From the NCBI RefSeq assembly GCF_014109765.1, contig NZ_CP059139.1, positions 992,001 through 1,056,000 of the forward strand: 64,000 bases of DNA, in the 5' to 3' direction. This document shows positions 1-7,823 of this stretch, piece after piece (within the stretch, counting starts at the first letter, position 1; each line of letters begins with the position of its first letter). A program made the translations under genes and the position numbers. This DNA comes from Pseudomonas berkeleyensis (GTDB lineage Bacteria; Pseudomonadota; Gammaproteobacteria; Pseudomonadales; Pseudomonadaceae). Under the pieces are notes generated by a model, which did no database searches, had not been told where the DNA came from, and was given only the letters and a program-made list of their open reading frames with translations.

Positions 1-960
1 GAAGCCGTCGTTGACCAGGGTGCCGCCGCTGGTGCCATCGACACGCATGAACTTGGTGTCGCCGCCCATCTTCTGGTAGGCCACCATGAAGGTGTTGTTA
101 CCGATCTTGGCGGTGAGTGCGCCCTGGTAGACCTTGTTGTCCAGCTTGCCGGCCTTGGCCGCGCCTTCGTCCTTGCCGGTGACGTAGCCGAGGTTGGCAC
201 CCAGCACCCAGTCACCGACCGGTTGGCTGTGGGTCAACTGCACGTAGCTTTGTTTGTAGATGTCTTCCAGACGCGCGTGCCAGACGCCGACCATGGTGTT
301 GTTGCCGTTGAAACGGTATTCACCACCGGCGAAATTGAAGTCGTCACCGGCGATATTGTTGTAGGACATGTCCTCACGGCTGGCGTCGTGACGCTGGCTG
401 TTCTTCCAGAACTGGCCGCCATACAGGGTCAGGCCGTCGATCTCGTTGGAGGTCAACTGGGCGCCCTGGAAGGTCTGTGGCAGCGAGCGGCCGTCGTCGG
501 CACGCAGGATCGGCAGCACAGCGAACCACTCACCGACCTTCAGCTCGGTCTTGGACAGCTTGGCTTTGGCGGCTACGGCAGTGCGGCCGAAGTTATCGGC
601 GGCCTGGCCATCGTCGTGGATCGGCAGCAGTTGGGTGTTGGCGGCGCCACGGTTGCCGTCCAGCTTGATGCTGTACAGGCCCAGCACGTCGAGGCCGAAG
701 CCGACGGTGCCTTCGGTGAAGCCGGAGCGGGCATCGAGAATGAAGCTCTGCGTCCAGCCTTCGGCCTGGCCCTGGAGCTCGCCCTGAATCCGCGGGTCGG
801 TGCTGTTGAGGTAGTTGCGGTTGAAATAGTAGTTGCGCAGGCCGAGGGTGACCTTGGCATCTTCGACGAAGCCGGCGGCGTGGACGCCGCCGACAGGCAG
901 AGCGGCGATGACGGACAGGGCCAGTGCGCTGGGCAGCAGGCGAGTGACGGTGGTTTTCAT
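1..960 (-). CDS. OprD-family outer-membrane porin (3' end cut by window edge)
   Basis: The first 320 codons are present and the C-terminal strands lie beyond the left edge. The protein starts MKTTVTRLLPSALAL and has a signal peptide ending near residue 28 (GGVHA/AGF). The mature part (DAKVTLGLRNYYFNRNY, then GELQGQAEGWTQSFILD and later LTLYGGQFWKNSQRHD) is typical of the Pseudomonas OprD/OccD-OccK specific channels, which are usually about 420 residues. OprD-type porins let small carboxylates or basic amino acids cross the outer membrane. It lies 115 bp downstream of a tctC gene in the same direction, so it is probably the outer-membrane entry for the same substrate. Its leader has an A-rich AAnAAnAA stretch directly before the ATG. 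Confidence 0.9.
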   Translation of the reverse strand, partial: MKTTVTRLLPSALALSVIAALPVGGVHAAGFVEDAKVTLGLRNYYFNRNYLNSTDPRIQGELQGQAEGWTQSFILDARSGFTEGTVGFGLDVLGLYSIKLDGNRGAANTQLLPIHDDGQAADNFGRTAVAAKAKLSKTELKVGEWFAVLPILRADDGRSLPQTFQGAQLTSNEIDGLTLYGGQFWKNSQRHDASREDMSYNNIAGDDFNFAGGEYRFNGNNTMVGVWHARLEDIYKQSYVQLTHSQPVGDWVLGANLGYVTGKDEGAAKAGKLDNKVYQGALTAKIGNNTFMVAYQKMGGDTKFMRVDGTSGGTLVNDGF

Positions 961-970
961 TGTTTTTCTT
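961..970 (-). promoter_or_regulatory. Candidate Hfq/Crc motif in oprD leader
   Basis: On the minus strand this reads AAGAAAAACA and touches the oprD start codon. It fits AAnAAnAA, the catabolite-activity motif bound by Hfq with Crc in pseudomonads. The match is seen in the sequence; function is inferred. Confidence 0.4.
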
Positions 971-1075
971 CCTGTGTTGTCGTTTTTCAGGGTGCACGAC
1001 CCCCTCCGCGCAGGCAGATACGCAAAAAGAGGGGGGCGCCGCCGGATTTACCGGCGGGAGTGCTTCAGGCCTGGA

Positions 1076-2077
1076 TCAGGGCTGGGCGATGCCGACCGAG
1101 TCCGGGGAGATTTCGATGGCCTTGGCCTTGTACATCGACCAGGCGGTAACCGACTGCCAGCGCTTGAGGAAGGCTTCGGCTTCTGCACCGCTGAGGTTCA
1201 GGCTCTGCGCACCGAAGTTCTTCAAGAAGCCCTGGAACTCTTCGTTACCCACGGCCTTGGCATAGGCGTCGACCAGCTTCTGTTTGACGTCATCCGGCGT
1301 GTCCTTGTGCACGAAGGCGCCCCAGAACGGGCCCCATGGCAGGTACTCGGCGATGGCTGGCAGATCCTTGGTGATCGGCTGTACGCCCGGCAGCTCCGGG
1401 GTTTCCTCGGTGGCGAACACGGCCAGGGCTTTCAGCTTGCCGCTGCGTACCAGCTCGCGGGCGGCTGCCAGGCTCAGTGGCATGAAGTCGATGTGCTTGC
1501 CCATCAGTGCGGTGATACCGGGGCCGTCGCCGCCGAAGGTCACTTCACGTACTTTCAGCTCGTCCACCGCGTTGATCATCGCGCTGACGGTGCTCGGCAG
1601 GCCGCCGGCGCCGGTGGAACCCATGCGCAGGGTGTCCGGGTTGGCCTTGGCCGCGGCCAGCAGCTCGCCCATGGTGTTGAACGGCGCGTCGGCGTTGGCG
1701 GCGATCACCACCACGTTCTGGCCGATGATGTTGACCGGGTAGAAGTCGGAGTAGTCGAAGTCGGCCAGTTTCAGCACTTTGTACAGCTGCGGGTTCTCGG
1801 CGCCGAGCAGGATGGCGTAGCCGTTCGGACGCTGCTGCATGACGTAGGAGCTACCGATCACGGCGGTGCCGCCCGGACGGTTGTTGAGGATGAACTTGCC
1901 GCCCAGCTCTTTCTCCACGTACGGAGTCAGGCTGCGCATCACGTTGTCGGTGGCACCACCGGCACCCCAGGGGATGACCGCTTGGATACTGCGCTCGGGA
2001 TATTCGGCATGGGCTGGCAGGGCCATGGTCAGCGCACTAAGGCCGAAGGCGGCGCCGGTCAGAAGGGATTTGAACAT
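1076..2077 (-). CDS. tctC: Tripartite tricarboxylate transporter substrate-binding protein (TctC/Bug family)
   Basis: This 333-residue periplasmic binding protein has a signal peptide (MFKSLLTGAAFGLSALTMALPAHA) followed by YPERSIQAVIPWGAGGATDNVMR, the characteristic N-terminus of Bug proteins. The family binds small carboxylates and delivers them to the TctA/TctB membrane pair. It follows tctA with a 139-bp gap and precedes oprD. The start is supported by GGAGAG upstream of the ATG. A close paralogue of exactly the same length lies at 13484-14485; both end in the same VGIAQP tail and share a similar leader. The substrate cannot be read from the sequence; an aromatic or hydroaromatic acid is suggested by the neighbours. 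Confidence 0.92.
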   Translation of the reverse strand: MFKSLLTGAAFGLSALTMALPAHAEYPERSIQAVIPWGAGGATDNVMRSLTPYVEKELGGKFILNNRPGGTAVIGSSYVMQQRPNGYAILLGAENPQLYKVLKLADFDYSDFYPVNIIGQNVVVIAANADAPFNTMGELLAAAKANPDTLRMGSTGAGGLPSTVSAMINAVDELKVREVTFGGDGPGITALMGKHIDFMPLSLAAARELVRSGKLKALAVFATEETPELPGVQPITKDLPAIAEYLPWGPFWGAFVHKDTPDDVKQKLVDAYAKAVGNEEFQGFLKNFGAQSLNLSGAEAEAFLKRWQSVTAWSMYKAKAIEISPDSVGIAQP

Positions 2078-2093
2078 CTGGACTCTCCATCGC

Positions 2094-2126
2094 TTGTTGT
2101 TGTGAGCCCCTTTTTAAGGTCGGGGC
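2094..2126 (-). promoter_or_regulatory. tctC leader: CA motif plus short hairpin
   Basis: On the minus strand a GCCCC/GGGGC hairpin (2106-2126) with an A/T-rich loop is followed by ACAACAACAA (2094-2103), a match to the AAnAAnAA Hfq/Crc motif, and then the ribosome-binding site. The hairpin could attenuate or protect the tctC message. The same layout precedes the second tctC (14504-14534). Confidence 0.45.
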
Positions 2127-2216
2127 ATACCCTGGTACTTCGGTGCGGCCACGCTTGGCAGTGCGGCTGAATTTATTGGCGCAACCCGGATCGTTTCCGG
2201 GCCGCGACGTCATTGC

Positions 2217-3731
2217 TCAGCCGCGCGCGGAGGCAGGGCTGAACTTGCTCTTGATCTTCTTCAGCAGCGGCGTGTTACCCAGCAGGATCAGCACCACGGC
2301 GCTGGTCAGGATCAGCGACAGCGGGCTGGTGACCAGGCCCTGCAGCAGCTCCACCGGGTTGTCGCCGGCCGAGGACATGGCCTGGCGGTACGAGGTGTCC
2401 ATCAGCGGGCCGAGGATGGCGCCGAGGATGATCGGCCCCATCTGGAAGCCGAATATCTTCAGGACGTAGCCGAGCAGGCCGAAGCCGAGCATCCAGTACA
2501 CCTCGGTCATGCTGCTGTTGATCGAGTAGGTACCGACCACGCAGAGCACCAGGATCAGCGGGATCAGCACGGCCTTGGGCATCTCGACGAACTTGGCGAA
2601 GAGCTTGATGCCCATCAGGCCGAAGATCAGCAGGAAGATGTTGGCCAGCAGCAGGTTGCCCACGGTGAAGTAGAAGATGTGCGGGTTTTCCACCATCAGC
2701 ATCGGGCCGGGGTTCAGGCCGTGGATCACCAGCGCGCCGATGATCACCGCAGTCACCGCATCGCCCGGCATGCCGAGGGTCAGCATCGGCACGTAGGCAC
2801 CCCCGACCGCTGCGCTGTTGGCGGTTTCCGGCGCCACCAGGCCTTCATAGGCGCCCTGGCCGAACGGCTTGGTCGGGTTCTTCACGGTGCGCTTGGCGTG
2901 GTCGTAGGCCATCAGTGCGGCGATGTCGCCGCCGACGCCTGGCAGTACGCCGACCAGAACGCCGATGATCGAGGTGCGGATCGACAGCGGCAGGAACTTG
3001 AGGATCATCGCCATCGGCGGAATGATCTTGCTCACCACCTGGCGCGTGGCCGGGGTTTCCAAGTTGTGCAGTTGATAGAACAGCTCGGCGACGCCGAACA
3101 GGCCGATCATCAGCACCACGTAATGAATGCCGCCCATCAGCTCGACCTGGCCGAGGGTGAAGCGACCTTCGGCGGTCACCGGATCCATGCCCACCAGACC
3201 GATCACTGCACCCAGTGCGGCGGCGAAGATGCCCTTGGCCAGCGAACCTTCGGCGAGGCTGCCGACCAGCAGCAGGCCGATGGCGGCCACCAGGAAGTAG
3301 TCGCGCGGGGCGAATTTCAGGGCCAGGTCACCGATCACCGGTGCCGCGCTGGCCAGCACGATGGTGCCGACGATACCGCCGACTACCGACATGATGGTGG
3401 TCAGGCCGATGGCGCGGCCGGCTTCACCTTGCTGCGCCAGCGGGTAGCCGTCGAAGGAGGTGGCGATGGACGAAGGGCCACCGGGAATGTTCAGCAGGAT
3501 CGCGCTGCGCGAGCCGCCGTAAACGCCGCCGATGAAGATGCCGACGATCAGCGCCAGGGCGTCGTTGACGTCCCAGGAGAAGGTGAAGGACACCAGGATG
3601 GACACCGCCATGGTCACCGACAGGCCCGGAATGGCGCCGATATAGATGCCGGCGAAGGTACCCAGCGCCGTCAGCATCAACAGCTGCGGGTCGGTCCATG
3701 CCATCAGCAGGTAGGAAAAGTTGTCGCTCAT
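2217..3731 (-). CDS. tctA: Tripartite tricarboxylate transporter large permease TctA
   Basis: This 504-residue inner-membrane protein matches the usual TctA size. It begins MSDNFSYLLMAWTDPQLL and shows the paired family motifs, GAIPGLSVTMAVSI near residue 33 and VLPGVGGDIAALMAYDHAKR near residue 265, within about a dozen hydrophobic segments. TctA is the large transport subunit of secondary, binding-protein-dependent carboxylate importers. It sits 13 bp downstream of tctB, with GAGG before the ATG, and upstream of tctC, so the four genes form one minus-strand transport unit with the porin. Confidence 0.95.
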   Translation of the reverse strand: MSDNFSYLLMAWTDPQLLMLTALGTFAGIYIGAIPGLSVTMAVSILVSFTFSWDVNDALALIVGIFIGGVYGGSRSAILLNIPGGPSSIATSFDGYPLAQQGEAGRAIGLTTIMSVVGGIVGTIVLASAAPVIGDLALKFAPRDYFLVAAIGLLLVGSLAEGSLAKGIFAAALGAVIGLVGMDPVTAEGRFTLGQVELMGGIHYVVLMIGLFGVAELFYQLHNLETPATRQVVSKIIPPMAMILKFLPLSIRTSIIGVLVGVLPGVGGDIAALMAYDHAKRTVKNPTKPFGQGAYEGLVAPETANSAAVGGAYVPMLTLGMPGDAVTAVIIGALVIHGLNPGPMLMVENPHIFYFTVGNLLLANIFLLIFGLMGIKLFAKFVEMPKAVLIPLILVLCVVGTYSINSSMTEVYWMLGFGLLGYVLKIFGFQMGPIILGAILGPLMDTSYRQAMSSAGDNPVELLQGLVTSPLSLILTSAVVLILLGNTPLLKKIKSKFSPASARG

Positions 3732-3744
3732 CTCGGGTGCCTCG

Positions 3745-4215
3745 TTATGGCAGGTAAACGCTGAAAGCCAGGGTGAACAGCAGGTAGATGACCGCCAGCA
3801 GTATCGCTGCCACCATCACCGCGCCTGCGACCCTGCCATTGCGCAGGTAGACGATCGAGAGCACCAGGAATACGAAGGTGCTGACGTAGAAGCTGGCCCA
3901 CTGGATAGCCGCCAGGTAGATCACGGCCAGACCGAGGAAGATCAGGGTGCGCTTGGGGAAGTGCTCGTGGATGAACTGACGAGCCGAGTCCAGCCAGCCA
4001 TTGCTGTCGGGCTTGGTCTTGCCGATCAGCTCGAAGCCGATCTTGATCACCGAGAGCAGCATGATCAGGCCGACACCTACCGGGAAGGCGCCCGGCGAGT
4101 TGACCGAGGACAAACCGGCAATGTCATAGGCCAGATAGAGGATGGCCAGGGTGACGATCAGCAGCATTGCGCAAAAGGTGCGCTCGCCGACCAGCATTTT
4201 TTCTGTCTTGTTCAT
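3745..4215 (-). CDS. tctB: Tripartite tricarboxylate transporter small subunit TctB
   Basis: This is a 156-residue integral membrane protein with four hydrophobic helices (around residues 14-33, 46-63, 94-115 and 122-150). That is the size and topology of TctB, the small permease partner of TctA. It starts MNKTEKMLVGERTF with GGAG 5 bases before the ATG. It is the first recognisable transporter gene of the operon; a 71-codon ORF of unknown role lies 43 bp upstream. Confidence 0.9.
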   Translation of the reverse strand: MNKTEKMLVGERTFCAMLLIVTLAILYLAYDIAGLSSVNSPGAFPVGVGLIMLLSVIKIGFELIGKTKPDSNGWLDSARQFIHEHFPKRTLIFLGLAVIYLAAIQWASFYVSTFVFLVLSIVYLRNGRVAGAVMVAAILLAVIYLLFTLAFSVYLP

Positions 4216-4258
4216 TGTCGCTCCGACAGGTGAGGAAACCGACGGGTCAGTGTCGTCG

Positions 4259-4474
4259 TCAGGCCGCGCGAGCGGACTGCAATCGTGGGGTCAGGATGGA
4301 GACGAGGTGCGACCAGAGGCTGCGGTATTCGCTGTCGGGGCGGGTCGCCAGCATGGGCAGGGCGATGGGCGACAGGGATGACCAGTCATCGAGCAGGGGG
4401 CTGGATGGGGGACAGGCAGCGACCTCATGAGGTGCTGGAGTTGCCGGGGCACGCAGGTGCTTGGGCTGTGGCAT
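4259..4474 (-). CDS. Small proline-rich protein of unknown function ahead of tctB
   Basis: A 71-codon ORF begins MPQPKHLRAPATPAP and ends LTPRLQSARAA. It has a convincing ribosome-binding site (AAGAAGG, 7 bases before the ATG), which is the main reason to accept it; a longer reading frame upstream (to 4591) has no such site. No membrane helix or signal peptide is visible. The C-terminal part (EYRSLWSHLVSIL) could form an amphipathic helix. It is the first ORF of the tctB-tctA-tctC-oprD transcript, so it could be a leader protein or an unrelated small protein. I do not recognise the family. Confidence 0.45.
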   Translation of the reverse strand: MPQPKHLRAPATPAPHEVAACPPSSPLLDDWSSLSPIALPMLATRPDSEYRSLWSHLVSILTPRLQSARAA

Positions 4475-4613
4475 GACAATCGACCTTCTTATATTTATTG
4501 GCTGCTGAAATGTTCGACGTGCAATGGCACCAGGCAAAAATGCGCGTCGTCTCAGGCGTGGTCGGAATAGTGAGCCGACCCTCCCCGCCATTTCAATTCG
4601 TTAAACGGAGTTC

Positions 4614-4653
4614 TGTTCGATAACCGAACAAGAACGAACCGGTTAGTACATTT
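4614..4653. promoter_or_regulatory. Composite operator A between tct operon and iclR gene
   Basis: Two elements lie side by side. TGTTCGATAACCGAACA (4614-4630) is a perfect inverted repeat (arms TGTTCG and CGAACA, 5-base centre) and resembles the PcaR/PcaU-type IclR box. GAACCGGTTAGTACATTT (4636-4653) is nearly identical to sites at 10562-10579 and 21616-21633. A further CGAAC half-site at 4635-4639 repeats the right palindrome arm at a 10-base step. The element is 140 bp before the small ORF and 120 bp before the iclR start, so it can serve both divergent units. Confidence 0.7.
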
Positions 4654-4773
4654 GCACTGGCAGCGCAGTATGTCGTGTCTAGGGTCATGCTTCCAGAGGT
4701 TGGCGCAGGTTGCTAGCTCGCTTCTGCGCGGCGTTGTCTCTTAGAATCGGCGCAAAATTTTCAGGAACACTTC

Positions 4774-5550
4774 ATGGCCGGCAGTCAGATCGAACGCGCG
4801 CTCAGCCTTATCGAAAGCCTTACCCGCGAGCCCGGCGGCATGCCGATGCAGAGCCTGGCCGACGAGCTGGCGATCCCCAAGAGCGCCACGCACCGTATGC
4901 TCGCCGAGCTGATTCGCCTGGGCTACGTGCGACAGGATCCGCAGACCAGCCGCTATCGCCTGTCCACCAAACTGGTGGCGCTGGGCTTTCGCTACCTGGC
5001 AAGCAGCGGTGCCGATGTGGTGCAGCCGATTCTCGACCGGTTGGCTGAACGCAGTGGCGAGTTGGTGCGCCTTGGCGTGATCGAGGACGAGCGACAGACC
5101 TGGATCGCCAAGAGCCAGGGTGCCCGTTCCGGTCTGCGTTACGACCCGGACATGGGGCGCGAGGCGCCGCTGTTCTATACCGCCTCCGGGCATGCCTGGC
5201 TGGCCAGCATGAGCGACGCCGAGGCGCTGGCGCTGGTGGCGCGCCAGGGCATTGCCGACCCTGCCGAGTTTGGCCCCAATGCGCCGCGTGATGAGCAGGA
5301 GCTGTTGCAGCGCCTGGCCCAGGCTCGCCAGCAGGGCTATGCCTGGGTCATGGAAAGCTCGTCGCTGGGCACGGCGGCGCTGGCTGCCGTGGTGCGTGAT
5401 CCGCGCGATGCTCGGGTGATTGGCGTACTCAGTATCGCCGGGCCGAGCGCGCGCCTGCCGCTTGCGCGCATTCACGAGCTGTCGGCAGAGCTGCTGGCCG
5501 CCGCTGCAGAACTCTCTGCGGCGAGCCCTGCCTCCGAGTTGTTCGCCTGA
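4774..5550 (+). CDS. IclR-family transcriptional regulator
   Basis: This 258-residue protein has an N-terminal winged helix-turn-helix (about residues 5-60; SLADELAIPKSATHRMLAEL is the recognition region) and an IclR effector domain (about 75-250, including LFYTASGHAWLASM). IclR proteins bind small acids and act as repressors or activators. It is divergent from the tct operon with a composite operator between them and is followed by the oxidoreductase cluster at 5.8 kb. It is the first candidate for binding the TGTTCG-N5-CGAACA palindrome and could autoregulate. Confidence 0.92.
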   Translation: MAGSQIERALSLIESLTREPGGMPMQSLADELAIPKSATHRMLAELIRLGYVRQDPQTSRYRLSTKLVALGFRYLASSGADVVQPILDRLAERSGELVRLGVIEDERQTWIAKSQGARSGLRYDPDMGREAPLFYTASGHAWLASMSDAEALALVARQGIADPAEFGPNAPRDEQELLQRLAQARQQGYAWVMESSSLGTAALAAVVRDPRDARVIGVLSIAGPSARLPLARIHELSAELLAAAAELSAASPASELFA

Positions 5551-5571
5551 TTACGCCCACGGCCACATCAT

Positions 5572-5628
5572 CGTAGGAGCGGCTTCAGCCGCGAAGCATG
5601 GTGATTCGTGGCTGAAGCCGCTCCTACG
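5572..5628. repeat. REP-like palindromic repeat
   Basis: This is a perfect 19-bp inverted repeat: CGTAGGAGCGGCTTCAGCC (5572-5590) and its complement (5610-5628), around a 19-base loop that itself contains CGAA/TTCG. The GTAGGAGCGGCTT core is that of the abundant intergenic REP repeats of Pseudomonas. It lies directly after the iclR stop and may also act as a transcription stop or mRNA stabiliser. Confidence 0.8.
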
Positions 5629-5730
5629 GCCGGTCGAATCCGATTTTTTTGCCGGTTTCGGTGCGCACGGCGCACCCTACGACGTCTCCGTACCGCGTGA
5701 AACTCCTCTGCATTTTCGTCTTGCGTAAAA

Positions 5731-5749
5731 TTTGGAACTGAGTTCTAAA
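5731..5749. promoter_or_regulatory. Palindromic operator candidate upstream of the oxidoreductase cluster
   Basis: TTTGGAACTGAGTTCTAAA is a near-perfect dyad (arms TTTGGAAC and GTTCTAAA, 7 of 8 paired, 3-base centre) in an AT-rich stretch 68 bp before the GTG start at 5817. Its half-site orientation (GAAC...GTTC) is opposite to the IclR-type boxes elsewhere in the window, so another regulator or binding geometry is likely. Confidence 0.5.
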
Positions 5750-5816
5750 TATTAAAAGACGTGCGCCGGGATCATCCGGCGTGCCCGCGCGAGAACGACA
5801 ACAAGAGGATCACCGC

Positions 5817-6866
5817 GTGACTTCCCCCTTGCGTATTGCCCTGATCGGCGCCGGTGTCATGGGCCGACAGCATCATCAGCACTTGCAGGCACTCGACGAA
5901 GCGCAACTGTGCGCCATTGCCGATCCTGGCCCGCAGGCCGCCGACTTCGCCGCTGAGTGTGGCGTACCGTATTTCGCCGATCACCAGCAGATGCTGGAGC
6001 GGGCCAGGCCCGAGGCCGTGATCGTTGCCAACCCCAATGCCTTGCATGTCAGCACGGCGCTGGATTGCATCGCCGCCGGCGTGCCGGTGCTGTTGGAAAA
6101 GCCGGTCGGCGTGCACCTGGACGAGGTGCGTGAGCTGGTCGCTGCCAGTGCGCGCCGTGGTGTGCCCGTGTTGGTCGGCCACCATCGTCGGCACAACCCG
6201 CTGATCGCCCGTGCCCGCGAACTGCTCGAGCAGGGGGCGTTGGGGCGGCTGACCACGGTGACGGCGCTGTGGCAGTTGCAGAAGCCCGACAGCTACTACG
6301 ACATTCCCTGGCGCCGCGAAGCGGGTGCCGGGATGTTGCTGACCAACCTGATCCATGATCTCGACCTGCTGCGTCACCTGTGCGGTGAGGTGCGCCAGGT
6401 GCAGGCCATCACCAGCAACGGGGTGCGCGGTTTTGCCAACGAGGACAGCGCGGCCGTGCTGCTGCAGTTCGAAGGCGGTGCGCTGGGTAGCCTGACCGGC
6501 TCCGACGCGGTCGCCGCGCCCTGGAGTTGGGAGCTGGACTCGGGCGAAAACCCGGTCTACCCGCGGCAGGCCGACCAGCCCTGCTACCTGCTCGCCGGCA
6601 CCCGTGGTGCGTTGAGCATTCCCCAGCTCAAGCGCTGGCACTACGCCGAGGAGGGTGCTGGCTGGCACCAACCGTTGTTGCAAGTGCAGGAACAATTCGA
6701 CGCCGACGAAGCCTTGCGCCGCCAGTTGCAACACTTCGTCCAGGTTGCCCGTGGCCAGGCTCAGCCGTTGGTCAGCGCCGCCGATGCCGGGCGCACCCTG
6801 GCGCTGGTCGAAGCTATCCGCCTGGCGGCTGAAAGCGGTCGTGCCTGTACCCCCGAAAATATCTGA
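5817..6866 (+). CDS. Gfo/Idh/MocA-family NAD(P)-dependent oxidoreductase
   Basis: This 349-residue protein starts from GTG 5817, chosen because AAGAGGA lies 7 bases upstream and because the product then begins VTSPLRIALIGAGVMGRQHHQ with the Rossmann glycine motif near residue 11. The conserved EKP loop is present (VPVLLEKPVGVHLDEV, about residue 90-105). The family oxidises or reduces polyols, inositols and related cyclic alcohols with NAD(P). It is 13 bp from a TIM-barrel isomerase-like gene, a common pairing in cyclitol and sugar-acid catabolism. The substrate is unknown; the hydroaromatic setting makes a cyclohexane polyol plausible. Confidence 0.87.
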   Translation: MTSPLRIALIGAGVMGRQHHQHLQALDEAQLCAIADPGPQAADFAAECGVPYFADHQQMLERARPEAVIVANPNALHVSTALDCIAAGVPVLLEKPVGVHLDEVRELVAASARRGVPVLVGHHRRHNPLIARARELLEQGALGRLTTVTALWQLQKPDSYYDIPWRREAGAGMLLTNLIHDLDLLRHLCGEVRQVQAITSNGVRGFANEDSAAVLLQFEGGALGSLTGSDAVAAPWSWELDSGENPVYPRQADQPCYLLAGTRGALSIPQLKRWHYAEEGAGWHQPLLQVQEQFDADEALRRQLQHFVQVARGQAQPLVSAADAGRTLALVEAIRLAAESGRACTPENI

Positions 6867-6879
6867 TCAGAGAATCATC

Positions 6880-7695
6880 ATGAGCGAACGTATTCTGTCC
6901 CTGGCTGCCCTGACCGTACTCGAAGTGTCGCCGCCGGAAATGGTCGAGGTGGCCGCCCGCGCCGGTTACAGCCACGTGGGGCTGCGCCTGGTGCCGGCTA
7001 CGGCCGAGGAGCATCACTTCCCGCTGATGGCCGATGCCGGCCTGCGCGCGCAGACCCTCAAGCGCCTGAGCGATACCGGGATCAAGGTGGCGGATATCGA
7101 GATCCTGCGTTTGAAGCCAGAAACCCGGGTCAGCGATTTCGAGGCCATTTTCGAGGTGGGTGCCGAGTTCGGCGCTACCGATGTATTGATCGCCGGTAAT
7201 GACCCGGATGAAGCGCGTCTGACCGAGAACTTCGCCGCAGTTTGCGATCTGGCCGCGCCATTCGGCCTGTTCCCGCATCTGGAGTTCATGCCCTGGACCC
7301 ATGCGCGTGATCTGACCCAGGCCAAGCGCATCGTCGAGGCGGCCAACCGCCCCAATGGTTGCATTCTGGTCGATGCCTTCCACTTCGACCGCTCCGGCTC
7401 GAGCCTGGCGGAGCTGGCACAGGTGCCGGCAGAACGTATGCGCTATGCGCAGTTATGTGACGTCAATGGCCCGCGCCCGGACGATATGGACGAGATCCTG
7501 CGCCAGGCGCGCAATGAGCGGCGTTTCCCTGGCGATGGCGACAGCGACCTGCTCGGCTTGCTGCGCACCTTGCCGCCGACCATTGCCCTGAGCCTGGAGA
7601 TTCCGACCCGGCAGTTGCTCGAACAGGGTGTCAGTGCGCTGGAGCGGGCGCAGATGGCCATGGACAAGACACTGCGGTTACTGGGACAGGTATGA
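6880..7695 (+). CDS. Sugar-phosphate isomerase/epimerase-type TIM-barrel protein (AP-endonuclease-2 fold)
   Basis: This 271-residue xylose-isomerase-like barrel starts MSERILSLAALTVLEVSPPE. Candidate metal ligands are visible at E135 (PHLEFMPW), D165 and H168 (LVDAFHFD), Q191 (YAQLCDVNG) and E240 (LSLEIPTRQ). This is the same Glu-Asp-His-Gln-Glu spacing as in the N-terminal dehydratase domain of QuiC at 10.7 kb (E134, D165, H168, Q191, E239). It could be an isomerase, an epimerase or a second dehydroshikimate-dehydratase-like enzyme. It is probably cotranscribed with the upstream oxidoreductase. Confidence 0.83.
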   Translation: MSERILSLAALTVLEVSPPEMVEVAARAGYSHVGLRLVPATAEEHHFPLMADAGLRAQTLKRLSDTGIKVADIEILRLKPETRVSDFEAIFEVGAEFGATDVLIAGNDPDEARLTENFAAVCDLAAPFGLFPHLEFMPWTHARDLTQAKRIVEAANRPNGCILVDAFHFDRSGSSLAELAQVPAERMRYAQLCDVNGPRPDDMDEILRQARNERRFPGDGDSDLLGLLRTLPPTIALSLEIPTRQLLEQGVSALERAQMAMDKTLRLLGQV

Positions 7696-7755
7696 CGTCT
7701 CGATGCCGTCCGTCACCCGCGGGTCAGATACTGTCACGCGGGTCATAGGCGGCAA

Positions 7756-7787
7756 GATAGGGAGATCTGTATAGTTAGCTACCTATC
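7756..7787. promoter_or_regulatory. Inverted repeat before the DMT-permease gene
   Basis: GATAGGGAG (7756-7764) and CTACCTATC (7779-7787) pair at 8 of 9 positions around 14 AT-rich bases, 37 bp before the start codon at 7824. This is a possible operator; no regulator can be named. Confidence 0.3.
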
Positions 7788-7823
7788 TATGGTTCGGCGG
7801 CTTGTCCGCATCCCGAGTACTCA

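Noticed and set aside
833..2170. 445-codon plus-strand ORF opposite tctC
   Set aside because: Antisense to a clear Bug-family gene with a signal peptide; low-information, Gly/Val/His-rich product.
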